Origin: Prochlorococcus sp. AG-402-N08 | GTDB lineage: Bacteria > Cyanobacteriota > Cyanobacteriia > PCC-6307 > Cyanobiaceae | DNA length: 64,000 nt | Direction: 5' to 3' | Assembly: GCA_003216535.1 (NCBI GenBank) | Contig: QCIS01000007.1 | Span: forward strand, 48,985-112,984 | Notes under the pieces: model-generated | Told to the model about the DNA's origin: nothing | Seen by the model: the letters and a program-made list of their open reading frames with translations, nothing else | Databases searched by the model: none | Part shown: positions 39,786-48,729 of the stretch, one piece after another | Numbering within the stretch: position 1 is the stretch's first letter | How the letters are laid out: the number at the start of each line of letters is the position of its first letter | Program-made: the position numbers and the translations under genes

Positions 39786-40868
39786 GTGAATATTAATTTT
39801 CTATTTATAACTTTATCGTTTGTAATTTCAACGAGCATTTCATTTAAAATAATTCCATTATTAATTCATAATGGGAACAAATATAACTTAACTGATAATC
39901 CTTCACCAAGAAAAGCTCATAAAAAAAAGGTTGTTCGGATTGGTGGAACTTCCATATTATTAGGTTACATATTAAGTATCCTCACAACTTTATTTTTTAT
40001 TAAAAATTCATTAAACCAAGAAAGTATTAATTTTATCGTTCTTATTTCATTAGGTTCTATTGGTTTTTATTTAATTGGCTTAATAGATGATATTTTCGAT
40101 ATAAGTCCATTTCCTAGACTTAGTGTTCAAATACTTTTTTCTTTTTTAATATACGCCAGCGGAATTAGTTTTTTTAAAATAGATGATAGTTTTATTTTTG
40201 CAGATTACATAAATTTGTTAGGCACTATTTTCTGGATTGTTGGGATAACCAATGCTATGAATTGGTTCGATGGTTTAGATGGCTTAGCTTCTGGAGTAAG
40301 CATAATAACACTATCAAGTTTTGCACTTATTTTTTTGGTTAATCATAATTATTTATATGCATTAACATCTATATCTTTAATCGGTGCCATTATAGGCTTT
40401 CTTAAATTTAATTTTTATCCATCAAAAATAATTATGGGTGATTGCGGCTCAAACTTATTAGGATTCAATCTAGCCACAATAAGTATGTTGAATATTTCTA
40501 ATAATTATGATTCAAATATTAATTTGTTTACAGATAATAATAGAGTAATAATTTCCCTACTTTTACTATCGATTCCATTACTGGATATGACTTATGTAAT
40601 TTTCAAGAGATTAAAAAATAAAAGATCCCCATTTTACCCAGATAATTTTCATTTACACCACAGATTAATGAATATAGGTTTTTCTCATAGACAGACAGTT
40701 TTCTTAATTTATATAATTCATCATTGGCCTGTATTCTTAGCTCTATACTATTCAAAAATTATATCTATAGAAGTAATTTATTTTTCAACAATAATATTTA
40801 TATTCAATGTGATTTTAATAATGAGAAAATTTATTAACTATAGAAAAATAAATATTCAAAAAAAATGA
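39786..40868 (+). CDS. Undecaprenyl-phosphate sugar-1-phosphate transferase (WecA/MraY family); GTG start
   Basis: TDNPSPRKAHKKKVVRIGGTSILLG...IGLIDDIFDISPFPRLSVQ...NAMNWFDGLDGLASG...MGDCGSNLLGF...HLHHRLMNIGFSHRQ. Confidence 0.93.
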   Translation: MNINFLFITLSFVISTSISFKIIPLLIHNGNKYNLTDNPSPRKAHKKKVVRIGGTSILLGYILSILTTLFFIKNSLNQESINFIVLISLGSIGFYLIGLIDDIFDISPFPRLSVQILFSFLIYASGISFFKIDDSFIFADYINLLGTIFWIVGITNAMNWFDGLDGLASGVSIITLSSFALIFLVNHNYLYALTSISLIGAIIGFLKFNFYPSKIIMGDCGSNLLGFNLATISMLNISNNYDSNINLFTDNNRVIISLLLLSIPLLDMTYVIFKRLKNKRSPFYPDNFHLHHRLMNIGFSHRQTVFLIYIIHHWPVFLALYYSKIISIEVIYFSTIIFIFNVILIMRKFINYRKINIQKK

Positions 40869-40926
40869 ATTACATTCAATACATTGTTTTTCAAGTATGA
40901 AGAATTATAGAATAGGAGATTAATGT

Positions 40927-42084
40927 ATGAAAAAAAGAATATTTTTTATTTCAAGGCACCCAGATATTGATCATATTTGTTCGTATATATATTTTACAAA
41001 TAATAAAAGCTATAGAAATATAATAATTCCTAGGGATTGGGATTCTCAAACTAATCATTATTTAATCAAAGAGATCCGAAAGAAAGGAATTGCGGAAATT
41101 ATTAATAGACTAGATATAAAAAACTATCACTTAAAAGTACTATTTTTATGTTTTATTAGCAAAAAAAAAGTATTGGCCATATTCAGGAGATTAATAAGTC
41201 TAAAAATATCATTAATAATAGAAAATTATGTATTTGATATTCTTAGAAATAATCTTAATACAAGACTTTTTGAAATCGCTAAAGACTGCGAGCTTTACTT
41301 AGACCACAGAAATTGCAATAGGGGAAGTGATTATATTCTTGATGTTTTTAAGGAATCATGCGAAAAAATAATATCTTTACCACATACCTTACTTTATGTA
41401 GAAAATCCCACTAAATATATGAAAGCTGCTTTGGCCTTTAAAAAATGTTTTGCTAATGAAATCTACTTTTATCATAATTTTCATAAGGATCAATTACTGA
41501 AATATATTCCCGAAAAAGTAGAAACAAAAAAAATAAAGCCCTTTCGATATTTCAAAGAATGGTTTCATTTTAGAAAAAAAGCTTACGAGAGAAATACTTT
41601 TAATATAAAAAACCTACTAATTCTAAATAGATTTACAAATAAGGAAACTGTTGTTTTCCTTGACACTCCATTCTTTGGAAACGAAAAATTAGCCTTTAAA
41701 AGAAAATCCTTATTAAATTTAATTCAATCTAAATATAGGCTAATTATTGTGCCACATCCAAGAAGTAATATAATTACAACTAGTTTTAAAGCTGAAATAT
41801 GGACAGGAGAGATAGCATGTCTGATATCAAAATATAAAAAATTTGTTGGAATTTTTACTACTTTATCTATAGATTTAGCTCAAGCCCATCGTCTTTATAT
41901 AACATGTCATCATTTAAGAGATGAATCATACAGGAATAACTATAAATTAAAAGATGAAGAAATAGGTGCAACAAAATTAGCCTATAGTAATGAATCAGTT
42001 TTAGATTTTCTTAATTCAAAAGCAGATATAAAAGCGCAAAATGAGTTTATAAAAATTCTAGGATTGGATTCTATTAAAATCTAA
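40927..42084 (+). CDS. Uncharacterised protein, possible GT-B/sialyltransferase-like (HP motif)
   Basis: YRLIIVPHPRSNIITTSFKAEIWTGEIACLISKYKKFVGIFTTLSIDLAQAHRLY. Confidence 0.4.
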   Translation: MKKRIFFISRHPDIDHICSYIYFTNNKSYRNIIIPRDWDSQTNHYLIKEIRKKGIAEIINRLDIKNYHLKVLFLCFISKKKVLAIFRRLISLKISLIIENYVFDILRNNLNTRLFEIAKDCELYLDHRNCNRGSDYILDVFKESCEKIISLPHTLLYVENPTKYMKAALAFKKCFANEIYFYHNFHKDQLLKYIPEKVETKKIKPFRYFKEWFHFRKKAYERNTFNIKNLLILNRFTNKETVVFLDTPFFGNEKLAFKRKSLLNLIQSKYRLIIVPHPRSNIITTSFKAEIWTGEIACLISKYKKFVGIFTTLSIDLAQAHRLYITCHHLRDESYRNNYKLKDEEIGATKLAYSNESVLDFLNSKADIKAQNEFIKILGLDSIKI

Positions 42085-42183
42085 TATCAAATTTTGTTGC
42101 TTGCGTTTATAAAAAAGTAATCAAATTTTTAAATTGAATTATTTACTAAAAGCCACTAATTTTCATTCACTAAATGTTTGTAT

Positions 42184-42696
42184 CTAATATTTTATTTCCG
42201 AATAAGTAGGAATATTAATATTTTGTGCTCCTTTAAGTGAAGTAAGTTCAATAATTACTGATAAGGCTAATATCTTTTTCTCTTTTTTACTCAAAATATC
42301 AATAACACATTTAGCTGTTCCTCCTGTTGCAAGAAGATCATCAACAATTACAAACTTATTAAATGGAGTTATTGCAGAATCTTGGATCGATAATACATCT
42401 TCTCCATACTCTAAACCATATGTTTTTTCAATGAGTTTTCCAGGGAGTTTATTTTTCTTTCTAGCTAAAATAAGAGGCTTTTTCACTGTCTTTGCAATAG
42501 CACTTCCAAAGATAAATCCTCTAGCATCAATTGCAATAATAGCATCAGCATCTTTGAAAAAAGAATAATTTGCGACTTTATCTATAAGTTCCGAAAATAG
42601 ATCAGCGTCTGCAAGTAACGGACTAATATCCTTAAAAATTATTCCCTTTTTAGGAAAATCTGGATAGTCCCTAATTATTTTCTTTAATTTTTCCAT
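42184..42696 (-). CDS. apt: Adenine phosphoribosyltransferase
   Basis: IRDYPDFPKKGIIFKDISPLLADADLF...FVIVDDLLATGGTAKCVIDIL. Confidence 0.95.
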   Translation of the reverse strand: MEKLKKIIRDYPDFPKKGIIFKDISPLLADADLFSELIDKVANYSFFKDADAIIAIDARGFIFGSAIAKTVKKPLILARKKNKLPGKLIEKTYGLEYGEDVLSIQDSAITPFNKFVIVDDLLATGGTAKCVIDILSKKEKKILALSVIIELTSLKGAQNINIPTYSEIKY

Positions 42697-43017
42697 GCGG
42701 ACAATTTACTAAATTGGTTTATTAGAATTAATAAAGATAAAAAGCAAAAAGAATTTTCACTAAGTTATAAATAAAAATTACTATTAGATAAAGAATAATA
42801 TAATTTAATTAACTTTTCCATATCTATTTTAATGTTTGCTAAAAGTTTTTCCAAAACCTTAAGATTGTTTTGAAGATGCCTAAATTAAGTATTGATAAAT
42901 TTTAAATAAAAAATTCTATCAAGTTGAACCTTTGCTGATTATTATAATTTTTGTGTCGTTAGTAATTAATTTTTTAATAAATTGGTTTAATCAAATATAA
43001 AATTCACTATCTTATTT

Positions 43018-45006
43018 TTAATTATGCAATTCATAATTTATCTCATCATTAATGAGCTTGGCTCCCTTTTTAGATAAATGATTTTCATTGTAGTAATAAT
43101 CCCATGGAGATGGATTATTGTACAATTCATTATTTATTAAATTAAAAATATTTATAAATTTAAAATATCCATTTGCATTATCTTTAATATAATTATTTAT
43201 TCTTTTAACTTCTTTATTCTTTTTATTATTAAATAAAGAATCAATATCACATTTATTATTTAATGAAGTAAACCATTGAGAACATATATCTGGATTATGG
43301 TTTAGTAAAGGTATTCCTGAAATAACTACTAACTCAACTCCAATAGAATCAAGTTTTTGACTTAAGTACTTTAAAATTTTTAAATATTCTTCAAGTAATT
43401 CATCAGGAGTTTTATTATAGTTAATTTTAGAAAAGCTAAAAAAATCAGATAACGAATTTGCCAATATAAAGATATCTCCTTTTTTTGCATATTTCATTAA
43501 CCATTCAACATATCGTTCTAAATGAATATTACAAATTCTACTTAAACTTTTTTTATCTAAAAATACCTCATAAAAATCACATTTGGAAGTATAAATGGCA
43601 TTTATATGGTAGTTATTTAATTTAGAAATTTCTAAATAAGCTGGAACTATTTGCTCATTATATGAATCGCCGAAAGTAAATATTTTTTTATTACTTTTTG
43701 ACCCCTTTATTTTATAAATATTATTTTGATTAATCCAACAATGATTAAATTTTTCTGAATATTTTTTATTTGATGGCACATTAGTATATCTACATAAGAT
43801 ACCGTTCCACTTAATTGATTCAGAATAAATTAGTGATCGTTCTCTATTTTTGTTTCCTAAAAAAATCGTATCACTAAAGATTCTTGATGAAAACAAGAAT
43901 ATGCTTGAAATAAAAATTACTAAAATTCCTTTTAAAATTACTAAAATATTATTTCTAGGGATAAATTTCTTTCTAAATGGGGTCTCTATATAATTATAAG
44001 AGAGATATGATAACCCAAAAATTATAATAATCTGAAAAGGGATAGACCACCAATTAACTCCAATAGTTAATCTTGAGAAAGAGAGTATTGGCCAATGCCA
44101 AAGATATAATGAATAGGACATTAGTCCCAAATAGCATATTTTTCCATTAGTCAGCAGTCTGAACAATATTGAATTTTTATTTATACATATAATTAAAATT
44201 GAAGTTAAGAATGTTATTAATATGGTTGATAATACACTTAATTTTAATGGCAAAAACATCAATATTAATAATATGAGAAATATTATTATTGAAGGTATTT
44301 TTTCAAATTGTTTTCTAATTCTAAGATTTTTATTTATTAGAATAAAAGTGAAACTTCCTAATCCAATTTCCCAAAACCGAAAAGGCATCAAAAAATATGT
44401 GGCAGATGGGTTTATAGAATAAAAATATATGAATCCAATCAATGATGGTATTGCCAAAGTCAACATAATAAAAAAAAGATTTTTATATGATTTTTTCTCT
44501 TGTTTGCTAAATCCTGAAAACCATACAAGGATTGGGAAAAGAAAGTAGAATTGTTCTTCTACACCTAAAGACCAAGTATGAGTAAATGGATTAATTTCAG
44601 TTGATTGTGCAAAGTAATCAGTAGCAATACGAACTAAGTAAATATTAGAGAGGCCAAAAAGAGAAGCAAAACCTGTATTTAAAGAAGACCTAGCTTGAGG
44701 ATGAATTAAGCAAGTCAAAAGAGTTGAAAATAATATAACAATTAAAAGCGCTGGTATAATTCTTATAATTCTTCTGGAATAAAAATTGCTTATAAAATCT
44801 AAAAAATTCCCATCCCTGCGACGTGATAAAGATGATGTTATGACGTAACCTGAAATTACAAAAAAGATATCTACTCCTAAAAAACCGCTAGGGAGTAAAT
44901 CCTTATTGAAATGATTAACTATAACAGCTATTACAGCAAAGGCTCTTAAACCATCTATTTCATTTCTATAACTATTATTTGGGAAATAATTTTTAAGTAT
45001 ATTCAT
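43018..45006 (-). CDS. Acyltransferase 3 (OafA/YrhL-like) with C-terminal SGNH domain
   Basis: YRNEIDGLRAFAVIAVIVNHF...GFLGVDIFFVISGYVITS...FTFGDSYNEQIVPAYLEI. Confidence 0.93.
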   Translation of the reverse strand: MNILKNYFPNNSYRNEIDGLRAFAVIAVIVNHFNKDLLPSGFLGVDIFFVISGYVITSSLSRRRDGNFLDFISNFYSRRIIRIIPALLIVILFSTLLTCLIHPQARSSLNTGFASLFGLSNIYLVRIATDYFAQSTEINPFTHTWSLGVEEQFYFLFPILVWFSGFSKQEKKSYKNLFFIMLTLAIPSLIGFIYFYSINPSATYFLMPFRFWEIGLGSFTFILINKNLRIRKQFEKIPSIIIFLILLILMFLPLKLSVLSTILITFLTSILIICINKNSILFRLLTNGKICYLGLMSYSLYLWHWPILSFSRLTIGVNWWSIPFQIIIIFGLSYLSYNYIETPFRKKFIPRNNILVILKGILVIFISSIFLFSSRIFSDTIFLGNKNRERSLIYSESIKWNGILCRYTNVPSNKKYSEKFNHCWINQNNIYKIKGSKSNKKIFTFGDSYNEQIVPAYLEISKLNNYHINAIYTSKCDFYEVFLDKKSLSRICNIHLERYVEWLMKYAKKGDIFILANSLSDFFSFSKINYNKTPDELLEEYLKILKYLSQKLDSIGVELVVISGIPLLNHNPDICSQWFTSLNNKCDIDSLFNNKKNKEVKRINNYIKDNANGYFKFINIFNLINNELYNNPSPWDYYYNENHLSKKGAKLINDEINYELHN

Positions 45007-45217
45007 CTCAAAATATTTATTTTTGTATAAAAATTAAAACTTCATTAAAACATACTACGAATTACAAAGATAAACAATTTTTTATTTTTCTAAATTTAAA
45101 TTTTGAAAATAGTCCTAATTAAGTAATTAATTTATTTTTATGATTTATAGTCTTTTAAAGACTTAAACAATTCAAATAATTGAAAATATTTTTTCTGTTA
45201 GTTTAAAAAAATAAATT

Positions 45218-45304
45218 GCAAAATTAAGGCTGGTATTTGTTGCGACTTATTCTTCAAACTCTCATTGAATCAATATTGGAACTAAATTAAAATATGACTA
45301 CTAA
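45218..45304 (+). pseudogene. 3' remnant of a phytanoyl-CoA dioxygenase (PhyH)-like gene
   Basis: KLRLVFVATYSSNSH*INIGTKLKYDY* resembles the C-terminus of the intact PhyH at 51674-52522 (DRIVFVATYSTHSHWRKMESNLNFKY*); TGG to TGA at the Trp position. Confidence 0.75.
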
Positions 45305-45408
45305 AATAAACTGAAAATTTTGCCCACTTTTTTTAGAAAATTATATTATAAATTTTTTTAGAAAAAAAATATCTTTTATTTATAATAAGTGATAAGAATA
45401 ATTAATCT

Positions 45409-46119
45409 ATGAAAAAAGTAGATAAAAATATAAATACTGATAATGCATCATGGACTTTTGAAGATATATCTGATGAATTTGAGAACCACGTTTCTAAGTC
45501 GGTTCCTTTCTATCATGAAAGCCATCAACTTGCTGTTGAAATAAGTGATTTTTTTGTGAAGGAAAATTCTTTGATTTATGATATTGGGGTTTCTACTGGA
45601 TTATTGTCTAGATTAATTTTAAAAAGGCATCAAAGATTAAAAGACTTAAAACTAATTGGCATAGATAATGTAAATTCTATGATCACTAAAGCAAGAGCCA
45701 TGGGCACAAAAGATAAAAGGGCAACATATATTTGCGACGATATTATTAATTATCCCCTTGAGAAAAGTAATTTGATAATAGCATTTTACACAATTCAATT
45801 TATACCTCCTCAATTTAGACAAGATGTTATAAACAAAATTTTTGACTCGCTTAATTGGGGTGGTGCTTTTTTGATGTTTGAGAAAGTAAGAGCAAATGAT
45901 GCTCGTTTCCAGGATTATATGTCACAAATGTATATAGACTTCAAACTTAGTAAAGGCTTTGAATACGAAGAAATCATTAACAAATCTAGAAGTCTAAAGG
46001 GCATACTTGAACCTTTTTCTACTAATGGAAATTTAGAATTATTAAATCGTGCTGGTTTTAAAGATATTACTTCTGTATTTAAGTGGGCATGTTTTGAGGG
46101 TTTTCTCGCAATTAAGTGA
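45409..46119 (+). CDS. SAM-dependent methyltransferase, CmoA (carboxy-SAM synthase)-like
   Basis: WTFEDISDEFENHVSKSVPFYHESHQL...YDIGVSTGLLSRLI...FYTIQFIPPQFRQDVINKIFDSLNWGGAFLMFEKV...MYIDFKLSKGFEYEEIINKSRSL; layout like E. coli CmoA. Confidence 0.7.
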   Translation: MKKVDKNINTDNASWTFEDISDEFENHVSKSVPFYHESHQLAVEISDFFVKENSLIYDIGVSTGLLSRLILKRHQRLKDLKLIGIDNVNSMITKARAMGTKDKRATYICDDIINYPLEKSNLIIAFYTIQFIPPQFRQDVINKIFDSLNWGGAFLMFEKVRANDARFQDYMSQMYIDFKLSKGFEYEEIINKSRSLKGILEPFSTNGNLELLNRAGFKDITSVFKWACFEGFLAIK

Positions 46120-46238
46120 ATAATAAAGAAATTTTATATAAATGTAATTAATTGAAAAAAGATATTGTTTAAGAATATTATTAACAAAATTTCTTCTTGT
46201 AATTTTAATATATTGTTTAAATACAAATTTATTATTGC

Positions 46239-47171
46239 ATGAAGGCAAATATAAAAGTAAGATGTGAAATTTGTGATTCTTTAAGTTTTGAGAAAGTTAC
46301 AAAATTAAGGCATTCTACAATTGGCTTTACTTCTATCCCTATTTCAATATGCACACAATGTGGTTTTGTTACGGTATGGCCTCGTTTAAGAGATAAAGAT
46401 TATAAGGCTATTAATCAAATGTGGTATCCAAAAAAATTTAAAAAAGACCCAATTAATTTAAAAGACGAAGACTACAAATTTAAAAAATGGAGAAAAATGT
46501 GGGATATAATAGAACCATTTTTTAAGGATAAGAAATTATTAAAAGTTTTAGATATTGGTTCTGGGCAGGGCTGGGCTCTAGAATTCTTACAAAAAAAGTT
46601 CGAATATATTGAGGCAACAGCTATTGAGCAGTGGAAACCCTCCCAAGAATACTTAATGAACAAACTTGGGGTTGAAGTAATTGATAAAGATATAGATTCA
46701 AGCTGGATTAATGATTTAAATAAGAAATATGATTTTGTTATTTTAAGGGCAACTCTAGAACATTTAAAAAATCCAAATTTAGTAATAAAACAAATTCAAC
46801 TATCTCTTGATAAAGGTGGCTTGGCTTACATAATGGTGCCAAATGTAGAATATATTGGCAATCAACCAGTAAGAACTGATTTTTTTCGGCCAGTGCATTT
46901 GCATTATTTTTCCCCTGAAACTTTTAAAGCGTTGTGTTCTAAGTGGGGTCTCTTTCCGATTAAGTCAGAATTTGGGAGCGAAATGTGGGGTTTATTCAAA
47001 TCTAAAAAAAGAAAATATATAACAGTATCTAATTACTTAAAACAAAAAAAATTAAATGATGATGCTTTAAAAAAATATAAATTAGTTGATGATTTTAATA
47101 TCTTAAAAATAAATTTAAAAAGTATCTATATTAAAATAAGGAATCTATTTATTAATTCAGATTCTTTATAA
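46239..47171 (+). CDS. Class I SAM methyltransferase with N-terminal zinc-ribbon-like motif
   Basis: CEICDSLSFEKVT...ICTQCGFV; VLDIGSGQGWALEFLQKKF; DFVILRATLEHLKNPNLVIKQIQLSLDKGGLAYIMVPN. Confidence 0.83.
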   Translation: MKANIKVRCEICDSLSFEKVTKLRHSTIGFTSIPISICTQCGFVTVWPRLRDKDYKAINQMWYPKKFKKDPINLKDEDYKFKKWRKMWDIIEPFFKDKKLLKVLDIGSGQGWALEFLQKKFEYIEATAIEQWKPSQEYLMNKLGVEVIDKDIDSSWINDLNKKYDFVILRATLEHLKNPNLVIKQIQLSLDKGGLAYIMVPNVEYIGNQPVRTDFFRPVHLHYFSPETFKALCSKWGLFPIKSEFGSEMWGLFKSKKRKYITVSNYLKQKKLNDDALKKYKLVDDFNILKINLKSIYIKIRNLFINSDSL

Positions 47172-47572
47172 ATGCATACTTTTCATCAATTATTAGTAAT
47201 TTTTTGCCAAATCAAGAAAAATTTTAAGCTCCTAACAATCTGACCATTGAGGTGGCCAAGTTTAGAATCACAGTTTTTTTTACGAATATATAACCGAATT
47301 TCTTATATTTTTTTGAATATTCGTTATCATTTTTTCTTCAGTTCTAGCTAAGTAGTAGGAGATATTTCTTTATTTTGGCACACCAATCTTTTTAAAATCA
47401 GGCCTTTTTCTCTATTCATTTTTGGTGATTTTTGGTGATTTACAATTAAGTAATATTAAATAATCAATATATTTTTAAGATCTTATAATAGTGATTTAAA
47501 ACATTACTTTCAAAACTAATAAACTAAGTTAAATAGACGTGTAGAATTAAAAAGAATCGTTAATTAAGCCTA

Positions 47573-48721
47573 TTGAATTTTATCTACATAAGCTTAGTTT
47601 CGGGAATGGTTCTAAGTTTTTTTCTTAAGGAAAAGCAAAAATCAAAAGTTTTTATTTTTTTATTAATAACTTTTATAATTTTGCTTTCATTAAGAACAAA
47701 TCCTGATGAATATTTAAGATATTTATATAACTACTCTAGCTCTATTGAGAAAGTATTTAATGGCTTCCCATTCTCTGAATCTTTTTATAGATTTCTAGGT
47801 TTTTTATCCTATAAAACTTTTAATCCTAGGTTTAGCATATATTTCATATCTTACGGATTATCCTTCTTATGTTTAAATTATTCATTAAAACTTTATCGTC
47901 TGGATTTTAAATATAGGATAATTCCAATTGCTTTTTATTTAGCCCATTATTTTTTATCTCTATCATATATAGCAATTAGACCTGGATTAGCAAATTCTGT
48001 GGCTTTTCTATCGGTTTCTATTTTAATAAATAAAAAAAATTATAAAATCGCATCAATATTTGCTCTTTTAGGATTTTTTATCCATCTTCAAATAATCCCT
48101 TTTTTATTAATAGGATTTGCTGCTTTTTATATAAAAGATATACCTATTTTTAAAAGTAAGTATTTTTTGATTTTCATATTGCCTACGCTCTTTTTTATAG
48201 GTTTCAATATGAATTCATTTGTTAAAAATTCAATCTCTAAATTTTTAAGTTCATCATTAACTTTAGACCCAAAGTATTTAGTGTATTTAAGTGATGAAAG
48301 GTATGGATATGCAATTGATATTTTTAAATCCAATATATTATTTTCTTTTATTCTACAAATTTTTCTTATTTTTATTTTTATTTATTTTTTAAAAGTTAAA
48401 GATACTAATTTTAGATTTTCTTTGATAATGTCCCTTTTCTTCCCAATTATCATAGGTATCTTCTCAAATATTGCCTTATATGCTTTTAGATTTGCTTCGA
48501 CATTTGTTTTATTTAACTTACCACTAATAGGTTTAATCTCAAAAGAAATGAATGATTCACTTCTTTCCAAAAAAAAATCAACCATTTCTTTTTTACTGAT
48601 AATGGTCATAATTGGTTCTTTACTTTTTTACAATCTTTTTTATATAGAAAAATTAAATACATTTAGTTTTACTCTTGATCTATCAAAAGATTTTTTAAAA
48701 TTTAGGGAGTATATAGATTAA
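47573..48721 (+). CDS. EpsG/Wzy-like polysaccharide polymerase (TTG start)
   Basis: Polytopic membrane protein; LSLRTNPDEYLRYLYNYSSSIEKVFNGFPFSESFYRFLGFLSYKTFNPRFSIYFISYGLSFLCLN...YIAIRPGLANSVAFLS. Confidence 0.7.
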   Translation: MNFIYISLVSGMVLSFFLKEKQKSKVFIFLLITFIILLSLRTNPDEYLRYLYNYSSSIEKVFNGFPFSESFYRFLGFLSYKTFNPRFSIYFISYGLSFLCLNYSLKLYRLDFKYRIIPIAFYLAHYFLSLSYIAIRPGLANSVAFLSVSILINKKNYKIASIFALLGFFIHLQIIPFLLIGFAAFYIKDIPIFKSKYFLIFILPTLFFIGFNMNSFVKNSISKFLSSSLTLDPKYLVYLSDERYGYAIDIFKSNILFSFILQIFLIFIFIYFLKVKDTNFRFSLIMSLFFPIIIGIFSNIALYAFRFASTFVLFNLPLIGLISKEMNDSLLSKKKSTISFLLIMVIIGSLLFYNLFYIEKLNTFSFTLDLSKDFLKFREYID

Positions 48722-48729
48722 ATTTCAGA

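Noticed and set aside
42890-43000. Plus-strand open stretch FYQVEPLLIIIIFVSLVINFLINWFNQI*, a possible small membrane peptide
   Set aside because: No start codon or ribosome-binding site that I can support, and hydrophobic translations are common in AT-rich DNA.
47421-47440. Direct repeat TTTGGTGATT x2
   Set aside because: Only two short copies; most likely replication slippage, not a functional repeat array.
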